This document shows, piece after piece, positions 39,370 to 47,223 of a stretch of DNA of 64,000 bases. Under the pieces are notes generated by a model. The model ran no database searches and was not told the DNA's origin. It saw only the letters and a program-made list of their open reading frames with translations. The position numbers were made by a program, and so were the translations under genes. Numbering within the stretch: position 1 is the first letter of the stretch; each line of letters starts with the position of its first letter. Source of the DNA: a virus. Where the stretch lies: the IMG/VR virus record IMGVR_UViG_3300026521_000463, positions 29,353 through 93,352 of that record, one strand, 5' to 3'.

Positions 39370-41968
39370 CTAAACTTTTATTGAATACTGCTAGAGTAAC
39401 TTTTATTTCATTTATGTCCATAGTAGGTTGAATTCCTAAGAAAATAGGTAACTTTCTGTTATCAATATCAAAATCTGTAGGACTAACAACACATTTGAAG
39501 TCATAAACTCCGCCTTTTGCTTTAATTGAATTACTCATAAAATTATCAATCGTTGTTTTAATTCTGCTCCAAGTTGCAGGATTATTGTAATTGAATAATT
39601 CATATTTTAAGTAACTTTCTAAACCATATCTAATTGCCATTAACAAGAATGCTACACTTCTAAGTTGTAACGGCGACGGTTTAGCATACATTGTTCTGTT
39701 ACCCCAAATAATTAAACCTTGTCCTTGTTTATAAATTATCGGATTGATTCTATTATCTACAACTACATCAAGTTCTCCATCGCTAAATTGATGTTTAATT
39801 TCAAGTCCTAAAACTTTACCTCTAACTAAACCTGCTGCAGGAGTAAATAAACTATAATTTCTATGAACGAAGTTTTGACTAATTGCCCCATAAGTTGAAG
39901 GTGCCGTCCATACATATTCTTTATTATAAGGACAGTATTGTTTTACCCATCCTGTAAATAATGAACCTAAATGTGAATTTATCATCAATTTATTAGCATA
40001 TTCACCTGTCGCTGTTAAAGCATCAGCACTTTCTTCAGCACTTGGGTCCATACTCCAATAACAATGTGTGTTATTTTCACCTTGAGCATTTGCTACTCTT
40101 AACATTTCTTGAGCATAAGCAGGAATAGTGTAACCACCATCTAATAATAATTGCACAGGTGTTTCAGTGTTATTGCTTAACTTTCTCAATGCCATAATCA
40201 TATCTGCTAAACTTACAGGACTACCATCATCTGCTTTATCCATAAAATTTACACCAGCATCTAAAACTACACCATTTGAAGTCCCGATAGCAACATAATC
40301 TCCGATATGCTCACCTGTTAAAGGATAACTTAGAATTGTGTATGGGTAATATTGGTAACCATCTACAATATGATTATCAACATCAGTTAAATCTTTTTGC
40401 CATTTATAAACAATCCAACCTTTTTCATTAGCATCATCGTAAGAATAATCTCTTTGAATAGGTCTGTCTAAAAATACTTGATTATTGTCTGAATCGATAT
40501 CTTCAATTGTATATAATTCATATAAATCTGTCCCATAAACAACATCGCTTGTTTCATAATTTGGAGCAAATTTAATAGTATCTCCGATATCTAATCCGTC
40601 TGTATCATTTAAGAAAACTTCAATATCACCTACGAATAAATCTTCTTTTGTTTCAAGTTTATCCCCATCGTCATTTTTAGCAGGATAAAAAATCATATCT
40701 TTATTTTTTCTCCAAACTGAATAATCAGTAGGTTTCGGATTTAAAACTTTCCCATCAACAGTTTTAGCAAAAATGTTATCTTTTACTTGAATGTATTCAG
40801 AAAAACCATTAACAACTGTCTCAATATATAATTTCTTTCCAAATCCATCAACAAATTCTCTATCTTTTGAAACTAACCATCTTTCTACTTCTGCACCATC
40901 TTCATAAACTACAAGATAAAATGCTTTCATATCAGGGTAATCTTTAGATTTTTCAATCCCTATTTCAAGTGAATTATTCCATACACCTGGATTCACACCT
41001 GTTACCATAAATGAATACATTTGTTCCCAAATTGAAACTTTTGTAATTTTATAAATAGTATCAGAACTTGCTACTGTTACAGGTTGTTTAGTTGTAACAA
41101 AATATAAATCTATTTGGTCTCTGAATTTTTGAATTGCTGTATCATCAGTTTCTTCGTCATCGTCATCAAGAACAACGATTTCGTCCCCGTCGTGGAATTC
41201 ATCAGCATTATCAACTATAATAAATGGTGCTTCATCTCCGTCTATTAAAACAATTGCTGTAGCATCATTTGATTTATTTTTAACCTTAGTTCCTTTTTTA
41301 ACAGTTAAAGTCGTTTGATTACCATCACTATCTTCATCAAAAACAATTCTGTCAAATTTGTGAGCACCAGGTTTAACATCTAAAACTTCAACTATTTTGA
41401 AACCTTCTTCATCAACATCGTAATCTGTAATTTCAGCATAATCATCTTTATCAGAAATAACAATTTTTTGACCTGCTGCGATATTTTTAGGTTCTCCACT
41501 TAAAACAAATTCATATGAATTTATTGAAGTTGCTCCAGGTTTGTCAAGTTCTTTTTCAACTTGAACTAATTTTTCTTTTTGGATGAAATTGTAACTATCA
41601 AATTCATCTTGTGTCAATCCTTCTTCAAAAGGTTCAACCACTTTCTTAACATCGTCGTCATATTCAGGACCTATATTAAAGTTACCACCTCTAACAAGAA
41701 CACCACCATATTTTATATCATCTGCTGCTGCTCTAACAGTCCAAACTTTATCAGTTGATTTTAAAATATGAACGGCACTTTGATTTTCAGGGTATCTTAA
41801 ATCAGGTGTTCCATAAACATTGATATATTGACCTTCAGAAGTCATAAGTCTTGGCACATTTACAGGCCCTTTTTTGCTTCTTACTACAATACCAGCAAAA
41901 ATACCTGATAATCCTTGGATTACGGCACTTCTATCTTGTGTAGCAAATACAACTTTTGCTGCTCCCAT
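39356..41968 (-). CDS. Tail sheath protein (T4 gp18-like), extended
   Basis: At 870 residues it is clearly longer than T4 gp18 (659). The N-terminus has FATQDRSAVIQGLSGIFAGIVVRSKKGP and VYGTPDLRYPENQSAVHIL. The C-terminal 300 residues carry the conserved sheath core: LYSLTGEHIG-like and YAQEMLRVANAQGE segments, CYWSMDP, YANKLMINSHLGSLFTGWVKQYCPYNK, VWTAPSTYGAI and LRSVAFLLMAIRYGLESYLKYELF. The extra length lies in the middle (about residues 130-560), with very acidic loops, and would sit on the sheath surface. The protein contracts to drive the tube through the host envelope. Confidence 0.92.
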   Translation of the reverse strand: MGAAKVVFATQDRSAVIQGLSGIFAGIVVRSKKGPVNVPRLMTSEGQYINVYGTPDLRYPENQSAVHILKSTDKVWTVRAAADDIKYGGVLVRGGNFNIGPEYDDDVKKVVEPFEEGLTQDEFDSYNFIQKEKLVQVEKELDKPGATSINSYEFVLSGEPKNIAAGQKIVISDKDDYAEITDYDVDEEGFKIVEVLDVKPGAHKFDRIVFDEDSDGNQTTLTVKKGTKVKNKSNDATAIVLIDGDEAPFIIVDNADEFHDGDEIVVLDDDDEETDDTAIQKFRDQIDLYFVTTKQPVTVASSDTIYKITKVSIWEQMYSFMVTGVNPGVWNNSLEIGIEKSKDYPDMKAFYLVVYEDGAEVERWLVSKDREFVDGFGKKLYIETVVNGFSEYIQVKDNIFAKTVDGKVLNPKPTDYSVWRKNKDMIFYPAKNDDGDKLETKEDLFVGDIEVFLNDTDGLDIGDTIKFAPNYETSDVVYGTDLYELYTIEDIDSDNNQVFLDRPIQRDYSYDDANEKGWIVYKWQKDLTDVDNHIVDGYQYYPYTILSYPLTGEHIGDYVAIGTSNGVVLDAGVNFMDKADDGSPVSLADMIMALRKLSNNTETPVQLLLDGGYTIPAYAQEMLRVANAQGENNTHCYWSMDPSAEESADALTATGEYANKLMINSHLGSLFTGWVKQYCPYNKEYVWTAPSTYGAISQNFVHRNYSLFTPAAGLVRGKVLGLEIKHQFSDGELDVVVDNRINPIIYKQGQGLIIWGNRTMYAKPSPLQLRSVAFLLMAIRYGLESYLKYELFNYNNPATWSRIKTTIDNFMSNSIKAKGGVYDFKCVVSPTDFDIDNRKLPIFLGIQPTMDINEIKVTLAVFNKSLAITV

Positions 41969-41992
41969 TTAATTTCCTTTAAACTTTATTTT

Positions 41993-42181
41993 TTAACCTA
42001 AAACATTCATTTGAGCACCTTTTGGTAACTCTTGTGAAATTTTGATTATTTGATTCTCATCTACATCTAAAACAATTCTTTCTTTGATACCTATTAAGAA
42101 TATATCTTTATGAGCATTTTGCCCTTTCGTATCAACCATAAATTGTCTTTCACTACCATTGTAAATTTCAATTTTAACCAT
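41993..42181 (-). CDS. Hypothetical small protein before the sheath gene (62 aa)
   Basis: This 62-residue protein is strand-rich (MVKIEIYNGSERQFMV, KERIVLDVDENQIIKIS). It is compact enough for a small connector or capsid accessory protein, but no family is recognised. It has a T4-like late box TATAAATA at 42207-42214. Confidence 0.65.
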   Translation of the reverse strand: MVKIEIYNGSERQFMVDTKGQNAHKDIFLIGIKERIVLDVDENQIIKISQELPKGAQMNVLG

Positions 42182-42201
42182 TTTATACTTTCCTTTTATA
42201 T

Positions 42202-42987
42202 TTAAGTATTTATATTATTTAAACTCTCACAACTCTCTTCTATTATAAGATTTGTATCTTGATTGACATCACAAATTTCTCTGCACGCCAATGTAGATTC
42301 ATTATATAAAGTTATATCTTCTAAATCCATTGATTTATCAAGAACATTAACTTTTAAATCAACCACTTCAATTTTATTATTTGCTAATTCATAAAATGGA
42401 CTAAAAAATACACCGTCAATTTTAACTGAAAATTCTATAAGTGTCATACTCCCATATGAAGCAATGTCTATATATTCAATAGATTCTATATTTTCATAAT
42501 GGGTATTATAATTTATAGGAACCTCAACTTTTTCATCTATAATATAATTTATTTCAATAGGAGGATTAACACCACTAAATTCTAAATTAAAAAGTAATTC
42601 AATCAAATAAATAACTTTACTTTCTGAGGCAAAAAGTTGAAATGTGAAGTTTGTTTCTCCATAAAAAATTTGTCTTAAAGTTATTTCATCATCAACTTCT
42701 ATGTATTGTGTTCTTACAGGTGAACTCCAATTGTGTCCTTTTTCTTCAGATTTAACAATAGGGTCTCTTTTCCAAACACACAGACTTATATTATCGTTAT
42801 ATTCACCTATAAGTTCTTTAATGGCATCCGTAGTTTTTGTAGTATTTATTTTTGAAATTCTATCTTTCCTGAATTCTTCGATAAAATCCATTGAAGGACT
42901 ATATTTAAAAGGTATATCTAACCCCATTTTTTCAAGAAATAAAGTTTTAAAATAATTTATAACTCCTGCTTCAAATTCTTGTGTCAT
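42202..42987 (-). CDS. Possible tail terminator/sheath stabiliser (T4 gp15-like, tentative)
   Basis: In 261 residues an N-terminal helix (GVINYFKTLFLEKMGLDIPFKYSPS) is followed by beta segments. IEYIDIASYGSMTLIEFSVKIDGVFFSPFYE parallels the end of T4 gp15-type proteins (a strand, then F-x-V-x-G-x-x-x-P). The position between head genes and the sheath gene suits a neck or tail completion protein. The evidence is positional and weakly patterned. The last 40 residues are acidic with several Cys. Confidence 0.4.
   Translation of the reverse strand: MTQEFEAGVINYFKTLFLEKMGLDIPFKYSPSMDFIEEFRKDRISKINTTKTTDAIKELIGEYNDNISLCVWKRDPIVKSEEKGHNWSSPVRTQYIEVDDEITLRQIFYGETNFTFQLFASESKVIYLIELLFNLEFSGVNPPIEINYIIDEKVEVPINYNTHYENIESIEYIDIASYGSMTLIEFSVKIDGVFFSPFYELANNKIEVVDLKVNVLDKSMDLEDITLYNESTLACREICDVNQDTNLIIEESCESLNNINT
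42207..42214 (-). promoter_or_regulatory. TATAAATA box (T4-type late promoter candidate)
   Basis: An exact TATAAATA on the minus strand lies 26 bases before the ATG of the 62-aa gene, inside the stop region of the 261-aa gene. It is the only one I noticed among head-tail gene leaders, so chance is possible. Confidence 0.3.
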
Positions 42988-43006
42988 TTTTGTCCTTGTT
43001 TTAAAA

Positions 43007-43014
43007 TTATTTAA
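43007..43014 (-). promoter_or_regulatory. TTAAATAA element (possible late promoter)
   Basis: This TTAAATAATTTTAAAACAAGGA on the minus strand leads into the 261-aa gene. It differs by little from the 17-base element shared by three other genes. Confidence 0.4.
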
Positions 43015-43638
43015 TTATAATAAATCAATTGCTTTACTCCAACCTGTATTTCCTCCAGATTTAAGTGCTTCCATAACATTATCAAACATTTCTTTACCCT
43101 CATCTCTTAAATCTGTTATATCAAAAGGTAATTCCGATAAAGCAAAATCGTTTCTGTTATGACCTATATAAATATACGATAAAGCAGTTATTAAATCTAA
43201 AAATAAAGTATCATCATAATTTATATCTTCAAGAACAGGATTACATAAAAATTCTATATAATAAGTAGAACTTGCATCAAAATTTGAAAATGAAGTATTT
43301 AAAATTTTTCTTGTTTTATCAAATTCCCATCTCCACATAACTTTTAAATCATCACGAACATCAGCAGGATAAGTTCTAAAATTACTATAAAAAATACCTG
43401 AAATGTTTTGCACCGTTCTTTCAATTCCTAACTCATCAACCATTGTATTAAATTTCATATAAGTTGATGAAATTAAAACAGGCGCTAAAATAGTTACAGG
43501 ATTATATTTACCATAAATACCAAATGCTCTTTTTAATAAACCATCTAAAATAGGCTCTTTAATTTCAAAATTTTCAAGTCCTACAAAATACTGATTTGTA
43601 TTAACTAATATATAATCCATTAACTCCGTTTTTGTCAT
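43015..43638 (-). CDS. Probable neck or connector protein (207 aa)
   Basis: This is a 207-residue protein with helical N- and C-terminal parts and an aromatic-rich middle. The segment DDTLFLDLITALSYIYIGHNRNDFALSELPFDI recalls head-tail adaptor proteins, but I cannot assign a T4 number. It lies between the scaffold-like gene and the gp15-like gene. The start carries GGATACACATG, the only copy of the early-type leader in the virion block, with no early promoter behind it. Confidence 0.55.
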   Translation of the reverse strand: MTKTELMDYILVNTNQYFVGLENFEIKEPILDGLLKRAFGIYGKYNPVTILAPVLISSTYMKFNTMVDELGIERTVQNISGIFYSNFRTYPADVRDDLKVMWRWEFDKTRKILNTSFSNFDASSTYYIEFLCNPVLEDINYDDTLFLDLITALSYIYIGHNRNDFALSELPFDITDLRDEGKEMFDNVMEALKSGGNTGWSKAIDLL

Positions 43639-43670
43639 GTGTATCCTTTTTTTAAATTAACAAAAGAGAA

Positions 43671-43686
43671 AAACTTAAATAAGTTT
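43671..43686 (-). repeat. Hairpin with the scaffold-like gene's stop codon at the loop
   Basis: AAACTTA / TAAGTTT (7-bp arms, 2-base loop) spans the stop codon at 43675-43677. In the transcript it is followed by a U-rich stretch (TTTTTCTCTTTTG in DNA), so weak termination is possible. Confidence 0.55.
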
Positions 43687-44628
43687 CCCTGCTAATGTTC
43701 CTGATTTGTTTTCAGTAATTGCTTTTGAACCTTCATCTTCTAAAAGTTTTTCAGCAAGACTTTTTTTAGTTTCACCTTCATTAACTTCTTCTTCTTTAGG
43801 TTCGTCTTTAACTTCACCTTCAGATTCTACAACTTTTTCAATTTTTGTTTTTCCACCTAAAAGTTTTTCAGCAAGACTTGATTTAGTTGATTGAGTTTCG
43901 TCATTTTCAACGATTTCTTTTGAATCTTCATTTAAACTTTCTTTAATTTTTTCAATCATTTTTTCTTCAACTAATGCCATTTCACTTTCTTTAATAATAT
44001 AAAATTCTTCTTTATTTTTCATTGCTTCTGTCAATTCAGCAAATTTATCTTCACCTAATGCTTCAGCAAGTTTTTCATCATATTTTTCAACCATTTTATC
44101 TTCAACTTCTTTAAGTTGTGATTCTTTGATTACAAAAATTTCTTCATTATTTTCAATTGCTTCTTTGATAATTGAGAATTTTTCACCTAATGCTTCTTCA
44201 TATTTAGCATCAATTTCTTCAACCATTTTATCTTCAACTTCTTTAAGTTGTGATTCTTTGATAACGAATGCTCTTTCTTTTGATTTTAATAATTCTGAAA
44301 CTTGTGCCTCACTCATTCCGAATTTTTCTTTTAAAACTTCAATTTGAGTTTCAGCATATTTTTCTAAAAGTTTATTTTCAACTTCTTCAATTTTTGATTC
44401 TTTAATTACAAATGCTGTTTCAACTTCATCTTCTGTAAGGCCCCATTTTTCAAGTAACTCTGCTCTTGCTTTTTTAACTTCATTTTCAATAATTGTTTTG
44501 AATTCTTCTTCTTTTAAAACAACATTTTCCATTAAAATGCTCTCAAATGCTTGAGCATATGCCTCTTTTTGAATTGAAGCAATTTTTTCTTCAATTTTTT
44601 TACTTTCTCTTAAATCTTTGATTGCCAT
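43675..44628 (-). CDS. Repetitive acidic scaffold-like prohead protein (317 aa)
   Basis: This highly charged helical protein has four repeats of 44-48 residues, each centred on (F/Y)-(V/I)-IKES-x(3)-x-VE-x-K (starting near residues 73, 121, 165, 209). The C-terminal third is disordered and contains SSLAEKLL, KSLAEKLL and a terminal TLAGKLI. The same KSLAEKL box ends the prohead protease fusion. LAE, IKE and LKE fit the (I/L)-x-E rule of T4 prohead protease sites, so this looks like a core protein chopped during maturation. It is inferred to be a scaffold or internal core protein by composition and position. Confidence 0.65.
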   Translation of the reverse strand: MAIKDLRESKKIEEKIASIQKEAYAQAFESILMENVVLKEEEFKTIIENEVKKARAELLEKWGLTEDEVETAFVIKESKIEEVENKLLEKYAETQIEVLKEKFGMSEAQVSELLKSKERAFVIKESQLKEVEDKMVEEIDAKYEEALGEKFSIIKEAIENNEEIFVIKESQLKEVEDKMVEKYDEKLAEALGEDKFAELTEAMKNKEEFYIIKESEMALVEEKMIEKIKESLNEDSKEIVENDETQSTKSSLAEKLLGGKTKIEKVVESEGEVKDEPKEEEVNEGETKKSLAEKLLEDEGSKAITENKSGTLAGKLI

Positions 44629-44631
44629 TTA

Positions 44632-45237
44632 TTATCCTTTAAATCTTATTGTTATAACTTCATCAGTAACTTCTACATCACAACTTGCGAATATAGTATT
44701 TTCATTATTTTTAATAAATTCTAAAATATCTTCGCTAAATGGAATTTCAATTGTATCATCAGCAACAATGCTAATTTCTACTGAACCATTTGTTTCTTTA
44801 TCTATTAAAGCAGCGATGCTTTCAATATCATCAATAGTTTCATTTCTTGCCCCATCAGTAGGAACTTCACCTAAATCGTCAGCACTACCATCAGCATCTT
44901 CTGTGAAACTATTATCAACATCCACTAAAAATATATCTTGAAGTAATAATGCCCACTCATCAATAATAACTAATTCACCTAATTTATAAAATGGTGCTAA
45001 AAGCATTTTTAATTTTTGAGAATTGTAATTTTTACTTCTAACAATTGTTCCACTATCATTTACTTCTAAATCTTCAGGTTTAACACCAAATTTTGATAAT
45101 AAAACTTTAATTTCTTCAACATCAACATCCGCAGCACCATCTGCTCTTTTAATAATTAACCCTTCAGGTATTTCTTTTAAAACTAATGTAGAATCTGCCT
45201 CTACAAGTTTTTTAATATCATTAAAATTTAATTTCAT
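44632..45237 (-). CDS. Hypothetical prohead-region protein (201 aa)
   Basis: This acidic 201-residue alpha/beta protein starts MKLNFNDIKKLVEADSTLVLKE split by turns. It contains DADGSADDLGEVP (near residue 117), which closely matches ANGSADDLGVLP in the major capsid protein, and ends in two strands. It overlaps the AT-hook gene by four bases and lies four bases before the scaffold-like gene. It is a likely capsid-associated protein of unknown role. Confidence 0.65.
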   Translation of the reverse strand: MKLNFNDIKKLVEADSTLVLKEIPEGLIIKRADGAADVDVEEIKVLLSKFGVKPEDLEVNDSGTIVRSKNYNSQKLKMLLAPFYKLGELVIIDEWALLLQDIFLVDVDNSFTEDADGSADDLGEVPTDGARNETIDDIESIAALIDKETNGSVEISIVADDTIEIPFSEDILEFIKNNENTIFASCDVEVTDEVITIRFKG

Positions 45238-45563
45238 TCTGTTTCCTTTTTAGGTTTTCTTCCTCTTCTTTTAGGTTGAGTTTTTTTATCTTCTTGTTTA
45301 GTTTCGTCTTTTACAGACTCAACTTTTGTTTCTATTACAGGTTCTTTTACCTCAACTTTTTCAACTTTTGTTTCTTCAAAAATTGTTTTTTTAGGTTGAG
45401 TTTTTTTAATATCTTCAGGATTTATTTTTTTAATTTCTGAAGGTATAAATCTAACTAATTTCTCATCAATTTGAACCTGACTTAAAGGCCCAATTTGTAA
45501 ATGTGTATAATCTTTTTTAAGAACACTAATAATTTTTTTAGTTTCATTTTTTAAAATTATCAT
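45234..45563 (-). CDS. Capsid-region protein with C-terminal AT-hook (109 aa)
   Basis: A folded N-terminal half (about 50 residues) is followed by a Lys/Glu/Thr/Val-rich flexible arm. It ends in PKRRGRKPKKE, a canonical AT-hook core (RGRKP) that binds the minor groove of AT-rich DNA. It lies directly behind the major capsid gene, so it may be a packaged or capsid-lining protein touching the AT-rich genome. Function is inferred from the motif and place only. Confidence 0.65.
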   Translation of the reverse strand: MIILKNETKKIISVLKKDYTHLQIGPLSQVQIDEKLVRFIPSEIKKINPEDIKKTQPKKTIFEETKVEKVEVKEPVIETKVESVKDETKQEDKKTQPKRRGRKPKKETE

Positions 45564-45587
45564 AATTTTCCTTTATAACTTTTACTA

Positions 45588-45595
45588 TTATTTAA
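45588..45595 (-). promoter_or_regulatory. TTAAATAA element (possible late promoter)
   Basis: This TTAAATAATAGTAAAAG lies on the minus strand in the gap behind the major capsid gene, before AAAGGAAAATTATG of the AT-hook gene. Confidence 0.4.
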
Positions 45596-45638
45596 AAAAT
45601 TTTTAATTATTTTTCTCGTTTTACTTTTTTCATGTGAA

Positions 45639-45654
45639 GTTCCCAAAAGGGAAC
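45639..45654 (-). terminator. GC-rich hairpin behind the major capsid gene
   Basis: GTTCCC / GGGAAC with a 4-base loop lies 15 bases after the capsid stop. It is among the most GC-rich hairpins I noticed in this AT-rich window. No clear U-run follows, so attenuation, RNA processing or mRNA 3' protection are alternatives to termination. Confidence 0.5.
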
Positions 45655-45669
45655 CAAAAATCAATTTAA

Positions 45670-47076
45670 TTAAATGTTAGCATTTAAAATTTTGATTTTT
45701 GTGCTTAAATTAGGCATAACTGATTTAATACCAACCATTGCTGCCGCTGCTTTTTGTGAATTTAACGGGTTATGGTCTTGTCCGCTGAATGTATCAGTTA
45801 CGAATAAAGGCATATACGGTGAATATACAACAGATGCTGTAAATACATCATCACCTTTACTAACTAAAATCATTTCATCGTTTGGCATTACAATACTTCT
45901 GATAATTGGTCTTCCATCAAGTGTTCCGTAGAAGTGTGTTCCTAATGCTGCTTTTACATCAGTCGCAGGCACAAATCCTGGTAATGCTCTTAAAAGTCCA
46001 GCAACAGTTGTTCCAACTACATAAACGATTTCTCCACCTAATCTACCACTTTGTTCTAAGATAGTGTTTTCTGCTTGTGCAATTTTAGCACTAAAACTTA
46101 AAAGGTGTTCCATATATGACACACCATCTGGCGCTTGTTTATCCCACTCTAATGTTCCTGGAGTATGTAAATATAACTCTCTGATTACATTTGTAGATAA
46201 GTTTGTAGTCAATTCAGTAACTAAATCTTTTGCTAAAACTTCTTCAGCATTGATATTGAATCTTCTACTCATTTCATATGATTTGAATAATCCGATTTCA
46301 GTTCTTAATCCATAAGTTCTTGCTGTAATTTCAGTTGAATCGAATTCAGTTTGAACTGTTTGTAATTCATTTAATTCTTCAAGGTTTGTCGCATAAGTTG
46401 TTTTGATTGCAACTCCGTCACCTGGTGCTGTATCAAATGAAACTTTTACTTCTCCATTAACATAATCAATTGAACCTTTTCCACCTACACCAATTAAATT
46501 TCCTTGTCCGTCATCTACAAGTTTAGTGTCAGGTTGGTCATCAACTGTAACTAAAATTGTTCTAACTCTCGCAGGAGCATATTTGATTACATAAGTGAAA
46601 TCTGTAGCACTTCCGTCACCTTTAGCATCTACTTCATTGTTAATCATTTCCCCAGCGAAGTCTTCTGCTAAACCAACTCTACCTTCTTGTGCTGATAATA
46701 AAGTTTGTCCGTCATTGATGTTACCTCTTGTAGTTTTAGAGATTACATTTTTAAACCATACAAGACCTTTTCTTTCATTGATAGGTTGAACTGATGCGAT
46801 TAAAGGCACTACTGAACTTGTCGCTGATGCCGCGATTACATCTAAACCAATTTTTGGTAAAACACCTAAATCATCTGCTGAACCATTTGCTTCTTTAAAT
46901 TGTCTCCAATTTTCAAATTGTGCTAATTGAGCACCTAATGCTGCTAAATCGAAATCTGAAACAGTGTTTCCTGCTTTTGATTTTACTGATTTTGCTTCGA
47001 ATAAATCAAAATACTCTTGATATTTTTTTTCATATTCACTTAAATTTTTAAGTGCTGATTCTGTCATACTGAACAT
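45670..47076 (-). CDS. Major capsid protein (T4 gp23-like)
   Basis: The 468 residues (T4 gp23 is 521) have the T4-family capsid pattern. An N-terminal helical arm is followed by ANGSADDLGVLPKIGLDVIAASATSSVVPLIA-type sequence in two parts, then VQPINERKGLVWF. Later come TYGLRTEIGLFKSYEMSRRFN, GGEIVYVVGTTVAGLLRALPGF and MILVSKGDDVFTASVVYSPYMPLFVTDTFSG. The N-terminal arm contains LSE14 and LFE27, possible (I/L)-x-E cleavage points. It assembles around the core with the GroES-like protein aiding folding. A long dyad lies upstream and a GC-rich hairpin downstream. Confidence 0.93.
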   Translation of the reverse strand: MFSMTESALKNLSEYEKKYQEYFDLFEAKSVKSKAGNTVSDFDLAALGAQLAQFENWRQFKEANGSADDLGVLPKIGLDVIAASATSSVVPLIASVQPINERKGLVWFKNVISKTTRGNINDGQTLLSAQEGRVGLAEDFAGEMINNEVDAKGDGSATDFTYVIKYAPARVRTILVTVDDQPDTKLVDDGQGNLIGVGGKGSIDYVNGEVKVSFDTAPGDGVAIKTTYATNLEELNELQTVQTEFDSTEITARTYGLRTEIGLFKSYEMSRRFNINAEEVLAKDLVTELTTNLSTNVIRELYLHTPGTLEWDKQAPDGVSYMEHLLSFSAKIAQAENTILEQSGRLGGEIVYVVGTTVAGLLRALPGFVPATDVKAALGTHFYGTLDGRPIIRSIVMPNDEMILVSKGDDVFTASVVYSPYMPLFVTDTFSGQDHNPLNSQKAAAAMVGIKSVMPNLSTKIKILNANI

Positions 47077-47137
47077 AATTTAATTCCTTTTTTATAAGTT
47101 TTTGAGTTTGTTTTTAATATAATATAGTTTTGTTTTT

Positions 47138-47222
47138 GTAAGCATTTTGTGCTACCTACATTAAACACTTCAAACAACTTTTTTAATTGTCTCAAATGTT
47201 TAATGTAGGTCAAAATGCTTAC
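47138..47222 (-). repeat. Long interrupted inverted repeat between protease and capsid genes
   Basis: Arms 47138-47167 and 47197-47222 pair over 26 bp. GTAAGCATTTTG pairs with CAAAATGCTTAC and ACCTACATTAAACA with TGTTTAATGTAGGT, with a 4-base bulge in one arm and a 29-base loop. It begins one base after the stop of the protease gene and ends about 60 bases before the capsid ATG. No U-run follows in the direction of transcription. It is by far the strongest dyad I saw in the window. Confidence 0.85.
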
Positions 47223-47223
47223 A

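Noticed and set aside
47138-47222. Calling the long dyad an intrinsic terminator
   Set aside because: In the transcribed direction the stem is followed by ACAAAAACAAAAC in DNA, not a T-run, and it would cut off the capsid gene from upstream promoters without any strong promoter in the gap.
47077-47223. Possible tRNA or structured small RNA in the protease-capsid gap
   Set aside because: The fold is a single long stem without a cloverleaf or CCA end. No tRNA pattern was found in any gap.
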